In this document: positions 1-6,666 of the stretch, in pieces
How the letters are laid out: each line of letters starts with the position of its first letter
Position numbering within the stretch: position 1 is the first letter of the stretch
Source: SOKG01 sp964502665
GTDB lineage: Bacteria > Chloroflexota > Dehalococcoidia > SZUA-161
DNA: 9,449 nt
Assembly: GCA_964502665.1 (NCBI GenBank)
Contig: CAZCXP010000101.1
Span: 1-9,449, forward strand
Reading direction: 5' to 3'
Notes under the pieces: generated by a model
Seen by the model: only the letters and a program-made list of their open reading frames with translations
What the model was told of the DNA's origin: nothing
Databases searched by the model: none
Translations under genes and position numbers: made by a program

Positions 1-197
1 GGCATGCTGAAGCGCGGCATGGCGTAGTCGGAGAGGACGATATCCCATGTCTGCTGTTCGAGAGCGGCATTCATGGCTTCGGGGGTGTCCACCCGTTCAG
101 AGGTCAGATCATAGCCGACGCGCCGCAGCTCACGCAGCACCAGTATAGCGTCGTCTTCTGAATCTTCAACGATCAATACTCGAAGTGCCGTGCCCAT
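1..197 (-). CDS. Response regulator receiver domain protein (N-terminal part, runs off the left edge)
   Basis: Translating the minus strand from the ATG at 195-197 gives 65 residues of a CheY-like receiver domain before the window ends. The N-terminus MGTALRVLIVEDSEDDAI has the beta-1 strand followed by the acidic pair E11-D12. The segment WDIVLSDYAMP places the phospho-accepting aspartate at D57. The start is supported by a purine-rich AAGGACGG just upstream and by the 17-nt spacing to the stop of the preceding response regulator gene, so it is very probably co-transcribed and perhaps translationally coupled. It would accept a phosphoryl group from a histidine kinase, most simply the multi-PAS kinase encoded upstream. 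What follows the receiver cannot be seen. Proteins starting this way are often single-domain or carry PAS/kinase or output domains, so the output is unknown. No stop is present inside the window. Confidence 0.88.
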   Translation of the reverse strand, partial: MGTALRVLIVEDSEDDAILVLRELRRVGYDLTSERVDTPEAMNAALEQQTWDIVLSDYAMPRFSM

Positions 198-214
198 CTA
201 AGCCGTCCTTAGCT

Positions 215-673
215 TTAAGCCACTCTTACCTTAGGCGGAGCAACGTTCAATACCAGCCAGTACAGTTTCAGTTCGCTTACCGCTTTGCCGAACTGGGAAA
301 AGTCCACAGGTTTGCGAATATAGCTGTTGGCACCCAGGCTGTAGCCCCCAATCAGGTCCCGCTCCTCTTTGGAAGAGGTGAGGATGACCACCGGGAGGAG
401 CTTTGTAAGCTTATTGGCGCGGATGCGTCGCAGTACCTCCAGGCCATCGACCTTGGGCAGCTTCAAATCCAGCAGGATAAGCTCAGGCATAACGCTGGTG
501 TCACGACCAGAGTAGCTGCCCATGGCAAACAGATAGTCCAGCGCCTCGACCCCATCATGTGCCACCACTACCTCGTTCAGAATATTGTTTTTCTCGAGTG
601 CGCGTAAGGTCAGCGCCTCGTCATCGGGGTTGTCTTCCACCAGCAGGATGATTCTGTTGTTCTTGTTGTTCAT
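215..673 (-). CDS. Single-domain response regulator, Rcp1-like
   Basis: A complete 152-residue protein consisting of one receiver domain. Visible motifs: LLVEDNPDDEA with acidic residues E13 and D14; phospho-acceptor D69 in LILLDLKLPKVDG; the conserved Thr at T99 in VVILTSS; and the switch lysine K121 in SYIRKPVD. The start NPDDEALTLRAL and the long loop before the phospho-acceptor strand are typical of the Rcp1/phytochrome-partner group of stand-alone receivers. There is no DNA-binding or enzymatic output domain, so it likely acts by protein contact or as a phosphorelay intermediate in the cytoplasm. GAGGTG lies about 6 nt before the ATG. It sits 18 nt after the kinase stop and 17 nt before the next receiver gene, so kinase, regulator and second regulator look like one operon. 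Cognate pairing with the kinase is inferred from this context. Confidence 0.93.
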   Translation of the reverse strand: MNNKNNRIILLVEDNPDDEALTLRALEKNNILNEVVVAHDGVEALDYLFAMGSYSGRDTSVMPELILLDLKLPKVDGLEVLRRIRANKLTKLLPVVILTSSKEERDLIGGYSLGANSYIRKPVDFSQFGKAVSELKLYWLVLNVAPPKVRVA

Positions 674-691
674 CTGTCACCTCTTTCCTGG

Positions 692-3600
692 TTAAAGTGT
701 GAAGTAAAATGTAGCGCCCTGGTCCACTGCGCTTTCCGCCCAGATATTGCCGCCGTGGCGGTGGATGATGCGCTGTACGGTAGCCAGGCCAATTCCAGTG
801 CCTTCGAACTCGCTTGGTGAGTGAAGGCGCTGGAAGGCGCCGAATAGCTTGTCGGCGTAGGCCATGTCGAAGCCCACGCCGTTGTCGCGCACAAAATAAG
901 CGGATTGGCCATCGGTTTCAGCAGAGCTGAATTCTATCCTGGCACGTGGCTGTCCTCTGGTGAACTTCCACGCATTGCCGAGCAGGTTCTCCAGCGCCGC
1001 CCATAGCAGATGGGCATCTCCTTGGGTGACTAACCCTGGGGTGATGATGAATTCCACCTGACGTTCAGGCTGGCTCTGCTGGAGCTCCGTGGCGATCGTC
1101 TGCGCCAGTGTACTGAGATCGACCATCTCACGCTGCATCTCGCCACGTGTCACACGTGAGAGACTTAGAATATCGTCGATGAGCTCCGCCATACGCTGGC
1201 TGCCTGAGCGCACACGCTGGAGGTAGTCTTTGCCCTCCTCATCCAGCCTGCCAGCGTAGTCTTCCAGCAGCACCTGGCTGAAGCCGTCGATGCTGCGCAG
1301 AGGGGCGCGCAGGTCATGCGATACGGAATAGGCAAAGGCTTCCAGTTCCTTGTTGACGGCCTGGAGTTGCGTTGTGCGTTCGATGACTCGCTGCTCAAGC
1401 TCTTCATTGAGACTGCGGATCTCCTCCTCCGCCTGCTTGCGCTCGGTGATGTCGCGCAGATTAAGAACAATGCCCGCCACTGCCGGATTGTCGAGAAGGT
1501 TGTTGCCTACGACCTCAAAGGTGCGCCACGAGCCGTCTTCGTGCCGCAGACGTAGCTCAGTGTGCATATTGGCAGTCTGATTCTCGAGCAATAGAGAGAA
1601 GGCCTGGACCACGTTTAGAATGTCGTCAGGATGAGCGAACTCGGAAGGATCCTTGCCAATCCTGCTCTTTGCTTTGCGTCCCATCATACGCTCCATTGAG
1701 GGGCTTTCATAGCGTATGGTTCCGTCGCCGTTCAGAATCACGATGGCGTCTTGAGCGTTTTCAATGAGCGCCCGAAAGTGTTGCTCGCTGTATCGCAGAG
1801 CTTCCTCTGCCTGCTTGCGCTCGGTGATATCCCTGATAACCACGGAGAGAGCTGGCTTACCTGCATAATCTGTGACCCTGGTGCCAAGCTCGACCGGATG
1901 TGTCGTTCCGTCTTTGCTTACCAGGGTTGTTTCATATTGCTCCGGCACGGTGTCGCCTAACTGCCTCTTTGCGCGCATTCCTGCTAGCTCGCTTACTATT
2001 TCGGGTGGCAGAAGGTCCCGAACAGTCTTGCCTACCACCTCGTCAGGGATATAACCACACATCTCGGCGCTTCTGGCGTTGGCAAACACCACCGTTGATC
2101 CCTGAAGCACACAGTAGCCGTCGTTCATTTCTTCGACCAGATGGCGGAATTTCTCCTCGGACTCCCGTAGCGCCTCTTCTGCTCTCTTGCGCTCGGTGAC
2201 GTCTATCGTTGAAAGCAAAACCGCTAGTCTTCCCTGAAATTCAGTTTTTGTTCCCAGGGCGGTTATCCATATCTCTCGACCGTCTCTGGTCTTCGCCCGA
2301 ACCTCGTATGTCTGACGCCGCTCTTCTTGATACAAGTCTTCTGTAAAACCCTTGATAACTACCCCTTTGTCCTCAGGGTGCACAAAGTCGAGTATGTTCG
2401 CCCCGACTCCATCCTTGAGTATTGGATCGAATCCAAACATTGTCGAGGCACGACGGTTGCCATAGACCACCTTCAGCGTTTCGGCATCAACAACAACGAT
2501 ACCTTCAAACGTGCTCTCCAGTAAGGCTAAATAGTCTTGCTCTCTTTGTTGCAGCTCCCCTTCCATCTGCTTGCGGTCGGTGATGTCTGTGAATGAAATC
2601 AAAACCGCCAATCTTCCCTGAAATTCAATTCTTGTTGCAAGGCCGCTTACCCATATCTCTCTACCGTCTTGAGTCTTCGCCCGAACCTCGTATCTCTGAC
2701 GCCTCTCTTGCTGATACAGGTCTTCTGCAAACCCCCTGATAACCACCGCTTTGTCCTCAGGGTGGACAAAGTCAAGTATATCCAACCCGACTCCATCATG
2801 AAGCATTGGATCGAACCCAAATATTTTGGCGCCACGACGATTGCCAAAGATTGTCTTCAACGTTCTGGCATCAACAACAATGATACCTTCAACCGTGCTC
2901 TCAAATAATGTCCTATAGTTCTCCTCGCTCTCACACAGTGCCTCCTCCGCCCGCTTGCGGTCGGTGATGTCGTAGGCGATACCCAGCTCTATGTAGTGGT
3001 CATCACCCCGCTCCAGAGGCATGCCGAACGTGTCAACATAGACTATTTCTCCAGATTTGGTAATGAGGCGAAGTTCAATGGAATGCTCCTGGAAGCCCTT
3101 GGCCCAGATATCTAGCGTAGATTCCAATGCCTTCGGAAAGTCATCTGCATGGATTATGTCTTGGAACGAGACCTTTCCAAGGTCATCCCGAGTATATCCC
3201 AGCCGTTCCAGTGCGTAATCGTTGGCGTCAAGGAAAATGCCTTGCTCATTACTGACGTAGATCATCTGTAGTCGATTGTCAAGGATGGCCCTGTACCGCC
3301 TCTCAGCCTCTCGCAGCGCCTCCTCCGCCCGCTCGCGCTCGGTGATCTCGATCCGCAATTCTTCGTTGGCTTTTGCAAGCTCCGTAGTTCGGAGTTCAAC
3401 CCGTTTTTCTAGCCCGTCGTGAGCTTTTCGTAGCGCCTCCTCAACTCTCTTGTGTTCGGTGATGTCACGCAAATTGGCAACAATACCCGCCACTGCCGGA
3501 TTGTCGAGAAGGTTCTGGCCCACGACTTCAAGAGTGCGCCACGAGCCATCTCTGTGCCAAACACGTACCTCTTCATGTAGATTGGCCCCCGGATTTTGCA

Positions 3601-4416
3601 TCAATTGAGAAAAGGCTCTAGCTGCATCTGGCACATCGTCTGGGTGAACAAATTCAAATGGGTTCTTGCCAATATGATCTTCCGGCCTGTATCCCAACAC
3701 ACGTTCAAAGGATGGACTTTCGTAGCGGATAGTCCCGTCCTCATTCAGAATCGCGATGGCATCTAAAGAGTTCTCGACAAGCAGTCGAAACCGTTCTTCC
3801 CCTTCCAACACCGCCTCCTCCGCCCTCTTGCGCTCCGTAATGTCTGCTATTATTCCTATGGAACCACTCACCTTTCCATCCGGTCCTTTGAGCACGGTCA
3901 GGGAGAGGTCCACGTCAATGATTTCCTGATTCTTTGCGATGATTTTGGTCTCCAGGTGATGCTGCAAGCCCTTTCGCCTTACATTCTGTGATCTTATTGT
4001 TCGCCACTCCGCCTCCGGGTACAGGGAGCTGACAGGTCTCATATACAGGTCGTCCTTATCCAGCCCCAGAAGAACCTCGGCGAATTTGTTCCAGGAAATA
4101 ATGTTCTCGTTCTCATCAGCTACAGTTATGGCCACGGCTGAATTCTCAAAAATGGTCCTATAGTTCTCCTCCGCCATCTGAAGCTGTTGTTGCGCCGTCT
4201 TGCGCGCAGTAATGTCTGCTGCAATTCCTATGGAACCGCTCACCTTTCCATCCGGCCCTTTGAGCACGGTCAGAGAGAGGTCCACGTCAATGATTTGTTG
4301 ATTCTTTCTGATGATTTTGGTCTCCAGGTGATGCTGCAAGCCCTTTTTTCTTATATTCTGCGATCTTATTTTTCGCCACTCCGCCTCCGGGTACAGGGAG
4401 CTGACAGGTTTCATAT
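692..4416 (-). CDS. Multi-PAS sensor histidine kinase, main C-terminal part (interrupted by the assembly gap)
   Basis: About 1240 residues read without interruption from the gap edge to the TAA at 692-694. Modules in order, numbered from the Met at 4412-4414: half of an A-type PAS/PAC (1-70), a full A (71-194), B1 (195-320), a coiled coil plus PAS C (321-485), D1 (486-613), D2 (614-741), E (742-865), B2 (866-991), then a coiled linker and the kinase core (992-1240). Almost every module ends in a PAC-type DIT(E/D)RK and restarts with an AEEAL-like helix. The core has the H-box SVSHDLRAPLRS with phospho-accepting H1033 (codon 1316-1318), N-box ENLLGNAWKF, G1 DNGVGF and G2 GTGIGLA, so an active autokinase is expected. 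There is no membrane segment, HAMP or attached receiver. The Met at 4412-4414 is internal to a PAS and is not the real start; the gene continues across the gap to 5183. Signal and ligand are unknown. Confidence 0.93.
1442..1819 (-). repeat. PAS repeat B, copy 2 (378 bp, 126 aa)
   Basis: Second copy of the B module, located just before the kinase core. It shares DGTIRYESPS, HPDD, DGSWRT and the ending DNPAVAGIVLNLRDITE with copy 1. Both copies are followed by a coil of the form LE-x-RV-x-x-RTT-x-L. Confidence 0.88.
2192..2575 (-). repeat. PAS repeat D, copy 2 (384 bp, 128 aa)
   Basis: Second member of the tandem D pair, directly abutting copy 1 and followed by the unrelated-looking module E. 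The first 20 residues (signalling helix) diverge most and the PAS core and PAC strands least. Confidence 0.88.
2576..2959 (-). repeat. PAS repeat D, copy 1 (384 bp, 128 aa)
   Basis: First of two adjacent PAS/PAC modules sharing STxEGIxVVD, ILDFVHPEDK, EVRAKTxDGREIW and EFQGRLAVL. By hand count 85 of 128 residues match copy 2, with no indels. Confidence 0.88.
3455..3832 (-). repeat. PAS repeat B, copy 1 (378 bp, 126 aa)
   Basis: PAS/PAC module with the DGTIRYESPS core, a HPDD motif and the ending DNPAVAGIVANLRDITE. It aligns without gaps to a second copy at 1442-1819, with about 81 of 126 residues identical by hand count. The C-terminal 32 residues are almost unchanged. Four other PAS modules separate the two copies. 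Confidence 0.88.
3833..4204 (-). repeat. Tandem PAS repeat A, unit 4 (372 bp, 124 aa)
   Basis: Full copy of the A module on the C-terminal side of the gap, followed directly by module B1. It starts RKTAQQQLQMAEENYRTIFE and ends GSIGIIADITE, and is the last of the tandem series. Confidence 0.93.
4205..4416 (-). repeat. Tandem PAS repeat A, unit 3 (or the end of unit 2), truncated by the gap
   Basis: Last 212 bp of an A unit, beginning at unit position 161. Because unit 2 on the other side of the gap covers unit positions 1-232, the two pieces overlap over positions 161-232. They may be the two halves of a single unit or belong to two different units. Confidence 0.88.
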
Positions 4417-4516
4417 NNNNNNNNNNNNNNNNNNNNNNNNNNNNNNNNNNNNNNNNNNNNNNNNNNNNNNNNNNNNNNNNNNNNNNNNNNNNNNNNNNNN
4501 NNNNNNNNNNNNNNNN
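4417..4516. other. Assembly gap of exactly 100 N inside the tandem PAS array
   Basis: One hundred consecutive N, the conventional placeholder for a gap of unknown length. The 72 bases left of it (4345-4416) and right of it (4517-4588) are the same segment of the 372-bp A repeat and differ at only two positions (4361 C versus 4533 T; 4400 G versus 4572 A). Both changes are synonymous in the kinase frame. Either the contig ends truly overlap and no sequence is missing, or 300 bp plus a multiple of 372 bp is missing. Confidence 0.97.
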
Positions 4517-4748
4517 TTTTTCTTATATTCTGTGATCTTATTTTTCGCCACTCCGCCTCCGGGTACAGGGAACTGACAGGTTTCATATACAGGTCATCCC
4601 TATCCATCCCCAGAAGAATCTCGGCCAACTTGTTCCAGGAAACTATGTTCTCGTTGTCGTCAGCTACAGTTATGGCCACGGCTGAATTCTCAAAAATGGT
4701 CCTATAGTTCTCCTCCACCATCTGAAGCTGTTGTTGCGCCGTCTTGCG
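4517..4748 (-). repeat. Tandem PAS repeat A, unit 2 (truncated by the gap)
   Basis: First 232 bp of a second A unit, directly abutting unit 1 and continuing in frame up to the gap. It differs from unit 1 by a few residues (for example ADDNEN for ADENEN and GMDRDD for GLDRDD). Confidence 0.9.
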
Positions 4749-5183
4749 CTGAGTAATGTCTGCTATTATTCCTATGGAACCAATCACGCCTCCGTCCTGC
4801 CCTTTGAGCACGGTCAGGGAGAGGTCGACGTCAATGATTTCCTGATTCTTTGCGATGATTCTGGTCTCCAGGTGATGCTGCAAGCCCTTTTGTCTTATAT
4901 TCCGTGATCTTATTTTTCGCCACTCCGCCTCCGGGTACAGGGAGCTGACAGGTCTCATGTACAGGTCATCCCTATCCAGCCCCAGGAGAATCTCGGCGAA
5001 TTTGTTCCAGGAAACTATGTTCTCGTTCTCATCAGCTACAGTTATGGCCACGGCTGAATTCTCAAAAATGGTCCTATAGTTCTCCTCCACCATCTGAAGC
5101 TGCTGTTGCGCCGTCTTGCGCTCGCTGGCGTTGCGAGCTCTGAGATAGGATCCGTCTATAACTACCTTGGTCTTGCCTGCCAT
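4517..5183 (-). CDS. Multi-PAS sensor histidine kinase, N-terminal part (same gene, 5' of the gap)
   Basis: The ATG at 5181-5183 is preceded by AGGAAG about 8 nt upstream, and an in-frame TGA lies two codons before it, so this is the real 5' end. After a 21-residue leader (MAGKTKVVIDGSYLRARNAS, then E) come A-type PAS unit 1 (residues 22-145) and the first 77 residues of A unit 2, which stop at the gap. Each unit runs from RKTAQQQLQM to DIT plus a polar residue, with SAVAITVAD, a PVSSLYPEAEW segment and VDLSLTVLKG between. If the 100 N bases are read literally, the frame downstream is wrong: the residues after the gap read as a frameshifted copy of the same PAS segment. The gap length is therefore a placeholder, and this piece joins the fragment ending at 4416. 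The leader has no signal peptide or transmembrane helix, so the sensor is probably cytoplasmic. A link to one gene is strongly inferred, not seen directly. Confidence 0.9.
4749..5120 (-). repeat. Tandem PAS repeat A, unit 1 (372 bp, 124 aa)
   Basis: First full copy of the A module. The period was measured from the recurring block GAATTCTCAAAAATGGTCC, which starts at 5057 and again at 4685, exactly 372 bp apart. 372 is a multiple of three, so gain or loss of a unit keeps the reading frame. By hand comparison this unit and unit 4 are identical at 111 of 124 residues. Confidence 0.93.
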
Positions 5184-5294
5184 ATCTCACTTCCTTGCCC
5201 AAAGCGTAGAGCTCATATTTAGGAAACTGCCCACCTGCTTAACAGTCGGCATCCTTTCCGGAGGATTGGGTCGCCTTCGACTGACGTAAACGAA

Positions 5295-5322
5295 ATTAGC
5301 ACATCCTTCACCTGGTATACAA
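5295..5322 (-). promoter_or_regulatory. Candidate promoter for the kinase operon
   Basis: On the minus strand, TTGTAT (5317-5322) is followed after 16 bp by GCTAAT (5295-5300), which is preceded by TG one base away, as in an extended -10 element. This would give a leader of about 105 nt before the kinase ATG. The -35 match is poor, so the call is tentative. Confidence 0.3.
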
Positions 5323-5392
5323 TGGTTATTTCGCGCAGTTGCAGGTAGGAAAATAGTACTGCAATCGCTGAAAAAAAAGGGGGCGGCACGCC

Positions 5393-5421
5393 TTGCAAAC
5401 CGAAATACATTGTGTTATGTT
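5393..5421 (+). promoter_or_regulatory. Candidate sigma-70-type promoter for the NifV-family gene
   Basis: TTGCAA (5393-5398), a 17-bp spacer, then TATGTT (5416-5421). Each hexamer matches the consensus at 4 of 6 positions. Transcription would begin near 5428, leaving a 24- to 54-nt leader depending on which TTG is the true start. Confidence 0.4.
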
Positions 5422-5451
5422 TAGAAAGCTTCGCCCCGATTACCACTGAAT

Positions 5452-6639
5452 TTGAGCCAACAGGGATATGTGGGGGATGGCTTGAATCTGTTTATCGATG
5501 ATACCACTCTAAGAGATGGTGAGCAGACAGCAGGGGTGGTGTTCACCAACGAGGAGAAGGTGCGCATCGCCACCATGCTCGATGAAATGGGCATTCACGA
5601 GATCGAGGCAGGTGTCCCCGCCATGGGGGGCGACGAGATGGCAGCGATCAAGACCATTATCGCCCTCGGGCTGCGGTCGAGAATCATCACCTGGAATCGG
5701 CCAGTTATCTCAGATATCGACTCCTCGCTGAAATGTGGCACCAGAGCTGTTGCCTTGAGTATCTCTGTCTCGGATATCCATATACAGCATAAACTTCGGC
5801 AGAGCCGGGGATGGGTTCTGGAGAGTGTGAGAAAGGGGACCAGGTATGCCAAAAACCATGACCTCTACGTCTCGGTTAACGCTGAGGATGCCTCCAGGGC
5901 CGATCCTGAGTTTCTTACCCAGTTTGCTCAGAATGCCAAAGAGGCTGGGGCTGACCGCTTGCGCTTCTGTGATACCGTTGGTGTTTTGGAACCTTTCAGA
6001 ACCTACGAAGCAATACGCCGCTTGATCGAGGAGGTGGGCCTCGACATCGAGATGCATACCCATGACGACTTTGGCATGGCTACAGCCAATGCCCTAGCGG
6101 GTATCAAGGCAGGGGCCAAATACGTCAATACCACGGTCAACGGTTTGGGCGAGAGGGCGGGCAATGCTTGCCTTGCCGAGGTAGTCATGGCTCTAAAACA
6201 CATCGAGAAAATCGATCTCGGTATCGACACCACCCGACTTCGCGCTATCTCCCAATACGTGGCTGAAGTTGCACGGCGACCAGTGCCAGCGAGCAAGGCG
6301 ATCACCGGGGACAACATCTTTGCCCACGAGTCGGGCATACATGCCGATGGGGTGCTTAAGCACCCACGTACATACGAGCCCTTCTCCCCCGAGGAAGTGG
6401 GCTCGGAGCGGCAGATCGTGGTGGGCAAGCATAGCGGCTCTCACACTATTCATTTCAAGTTCGCCAGCGAATTCGGAATCGATCTTCCAGATGACTTAGC
6501 CCAGGAAATTCTGGCACGCGCCAGGGCTATGGCGATTAAGCACAAGAGGGCCCTGTTTGACAAGGAGTTAGCGCTCATCTATCAAGAGGTGTGCAAGGAG
6601 AGATGTCTTGACTTGCCTCCTTTGAAAGTATCGGGCTAA
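5452..6639 (+). CDS. NifV-family homocitrate synthase / Re-citrate synthase
   Basis: A 395-residue DRE-TIM acyltransferase that would condense acetyl-CoA with a 2-oxo acid in the cytoplasm. Seen: the signature IDDTTLRDGEQTAG (15-28), EAGVPAMGGDE (52-62), VSDIHIQHKL (106-115), the metal-binding HTHDDFGMATAN (202-213; H202 and H204), NTTVNGLGERAGNA (226-239) and AHESGIHADG (291-300). These match NifV more closely than LeuA, and the LeuA C-terminal leucine-binding domain is absent. Known for the family: NifV makes homocitrate from 2-oxoglutarate, while a NifV-annotated enzyme in Dehalococcoides is a Re-citrate synthase using oxaloacetate. No nif gene is visible here, so the second role is plausible. 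The first in-frame start is TTG 5452, with no Shine-Dalgarno. TTG 5482 has GGGGGA just upstream and would begin MNLFIDDTTL, a tidier family N-terminus. A recombinase gene follows after 27 nt. Confidence 0.9.
   Translation: MSQQGYVGDGLNLFIDDTTLRDGEQTAGVVFTNEEKVRIATMLDEMGIHEIEAGVPAMGGDEMAAIKTIIALGLRSRIITWNRPVISDIDSSLKCGTRAVALSISVSDIHIQHKLRQSRGWVLESVRKGTRYAKNHDLYVSVNAEDASRADPEFLTQFAQNAKEAGADRLRFCDTVGVLEPFRTYEAIRRLIEEVGLDIEMHTHDDFGMATANALAGIKAGAKYVNTTVNGLGERAGNACLAEVVMALKHIEKIDLGIDTTRLRAISQYVAEVARRPVPASKAITGDNIFAHESGIHADGVLKHPRTYEPFSPEEVGSERQIVVGKHSGSHTIHFKFASEFGIDLPDDLAQEILARARAMAIKHKRALFDKELALIYQEVCKERCLDLPPLKVSG
5472..5484 (+). promoter_or_regulatory. Ribosome binding site candidate supporting an internal TTG start
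   Basis: GGGGGA at 5472-5477 is followed after 4 nt by TTG at 5482-5484, in frame with the NifV-family gene. The upstream TTG at 5452 has no purine-rich stretch before it. This favours a start at 5482 (385 residues), but the evidence is modest. Confidence 0.35.
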
Positions 6640-6666
6640 TATCCCAATTAACTCTGGAGGGACGCA

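Larger units (their letters stand above)
5184..5451. promoter_or_regulatory. Divergent intergenic region between the kinase operon and the NifV-family gene
   Basis: 268 bp without a convincing gene. It must hold the start signals of both transcription units. Visible elements are a weak minus-strand promoter candidate (5295-5322), a plus-strand candidate (5393-5421), an inverted repeat TTGCAG (5339-5344) / CTGCAA (5359-5364), an A8G5 run (5371-5383) and a small ATCCT/AGGAT hairpin (5251-5266) in the kinase leader. A 75-codon minus-strand frame over 5219-5446 lacks recognisable protein features and was not called. Confidence 0.55.

Noticed and set aside
185..607. 140-codon plus-strand open frame
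   Set aside because: It lies antisense to the Rcp1-like response regulator, which has all family motifs; the plus-strand product has low-complexity shadow features and no recognisable domain.
4412..4414. Met codon at the gap edge as the kinase start
   Set aside because: It sits in the middle of a PAS domain, has no room for a ribosome binding site because of the gap, and the equivalent Met is internal in the other A units.
4187..4576. Plus-strand open frame spanning the N gap
   Set aside because: It exists only because N codons are not read as stops and is antisense to the PAS repeat.
3833..5120. CRISPR-like or satellite repeat array
   Set aside because: The repeats are long, in frame and contiguous without spacers, and encode PAS/PAC domains.
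5335..5378. Hairpin next to an A8 run as a terminator
   Set aside because: On the plus strand the tract after the stem is A, not T; on the minus strand the T-run precedes the stem, so neither orientation fits an intrinsic terminator.
5219..5446. 75-codon minus-strand frame in the intergenic region
   Set aside because: No ribosome binding site or recognisable motif; it overlaps the only place where both divergent promoters can lie.
6003..6428. 141-codon minus-strand open frame
   Set aside because: Antisense to the catalytic region of the NifV-family gene; no start signals or domain.
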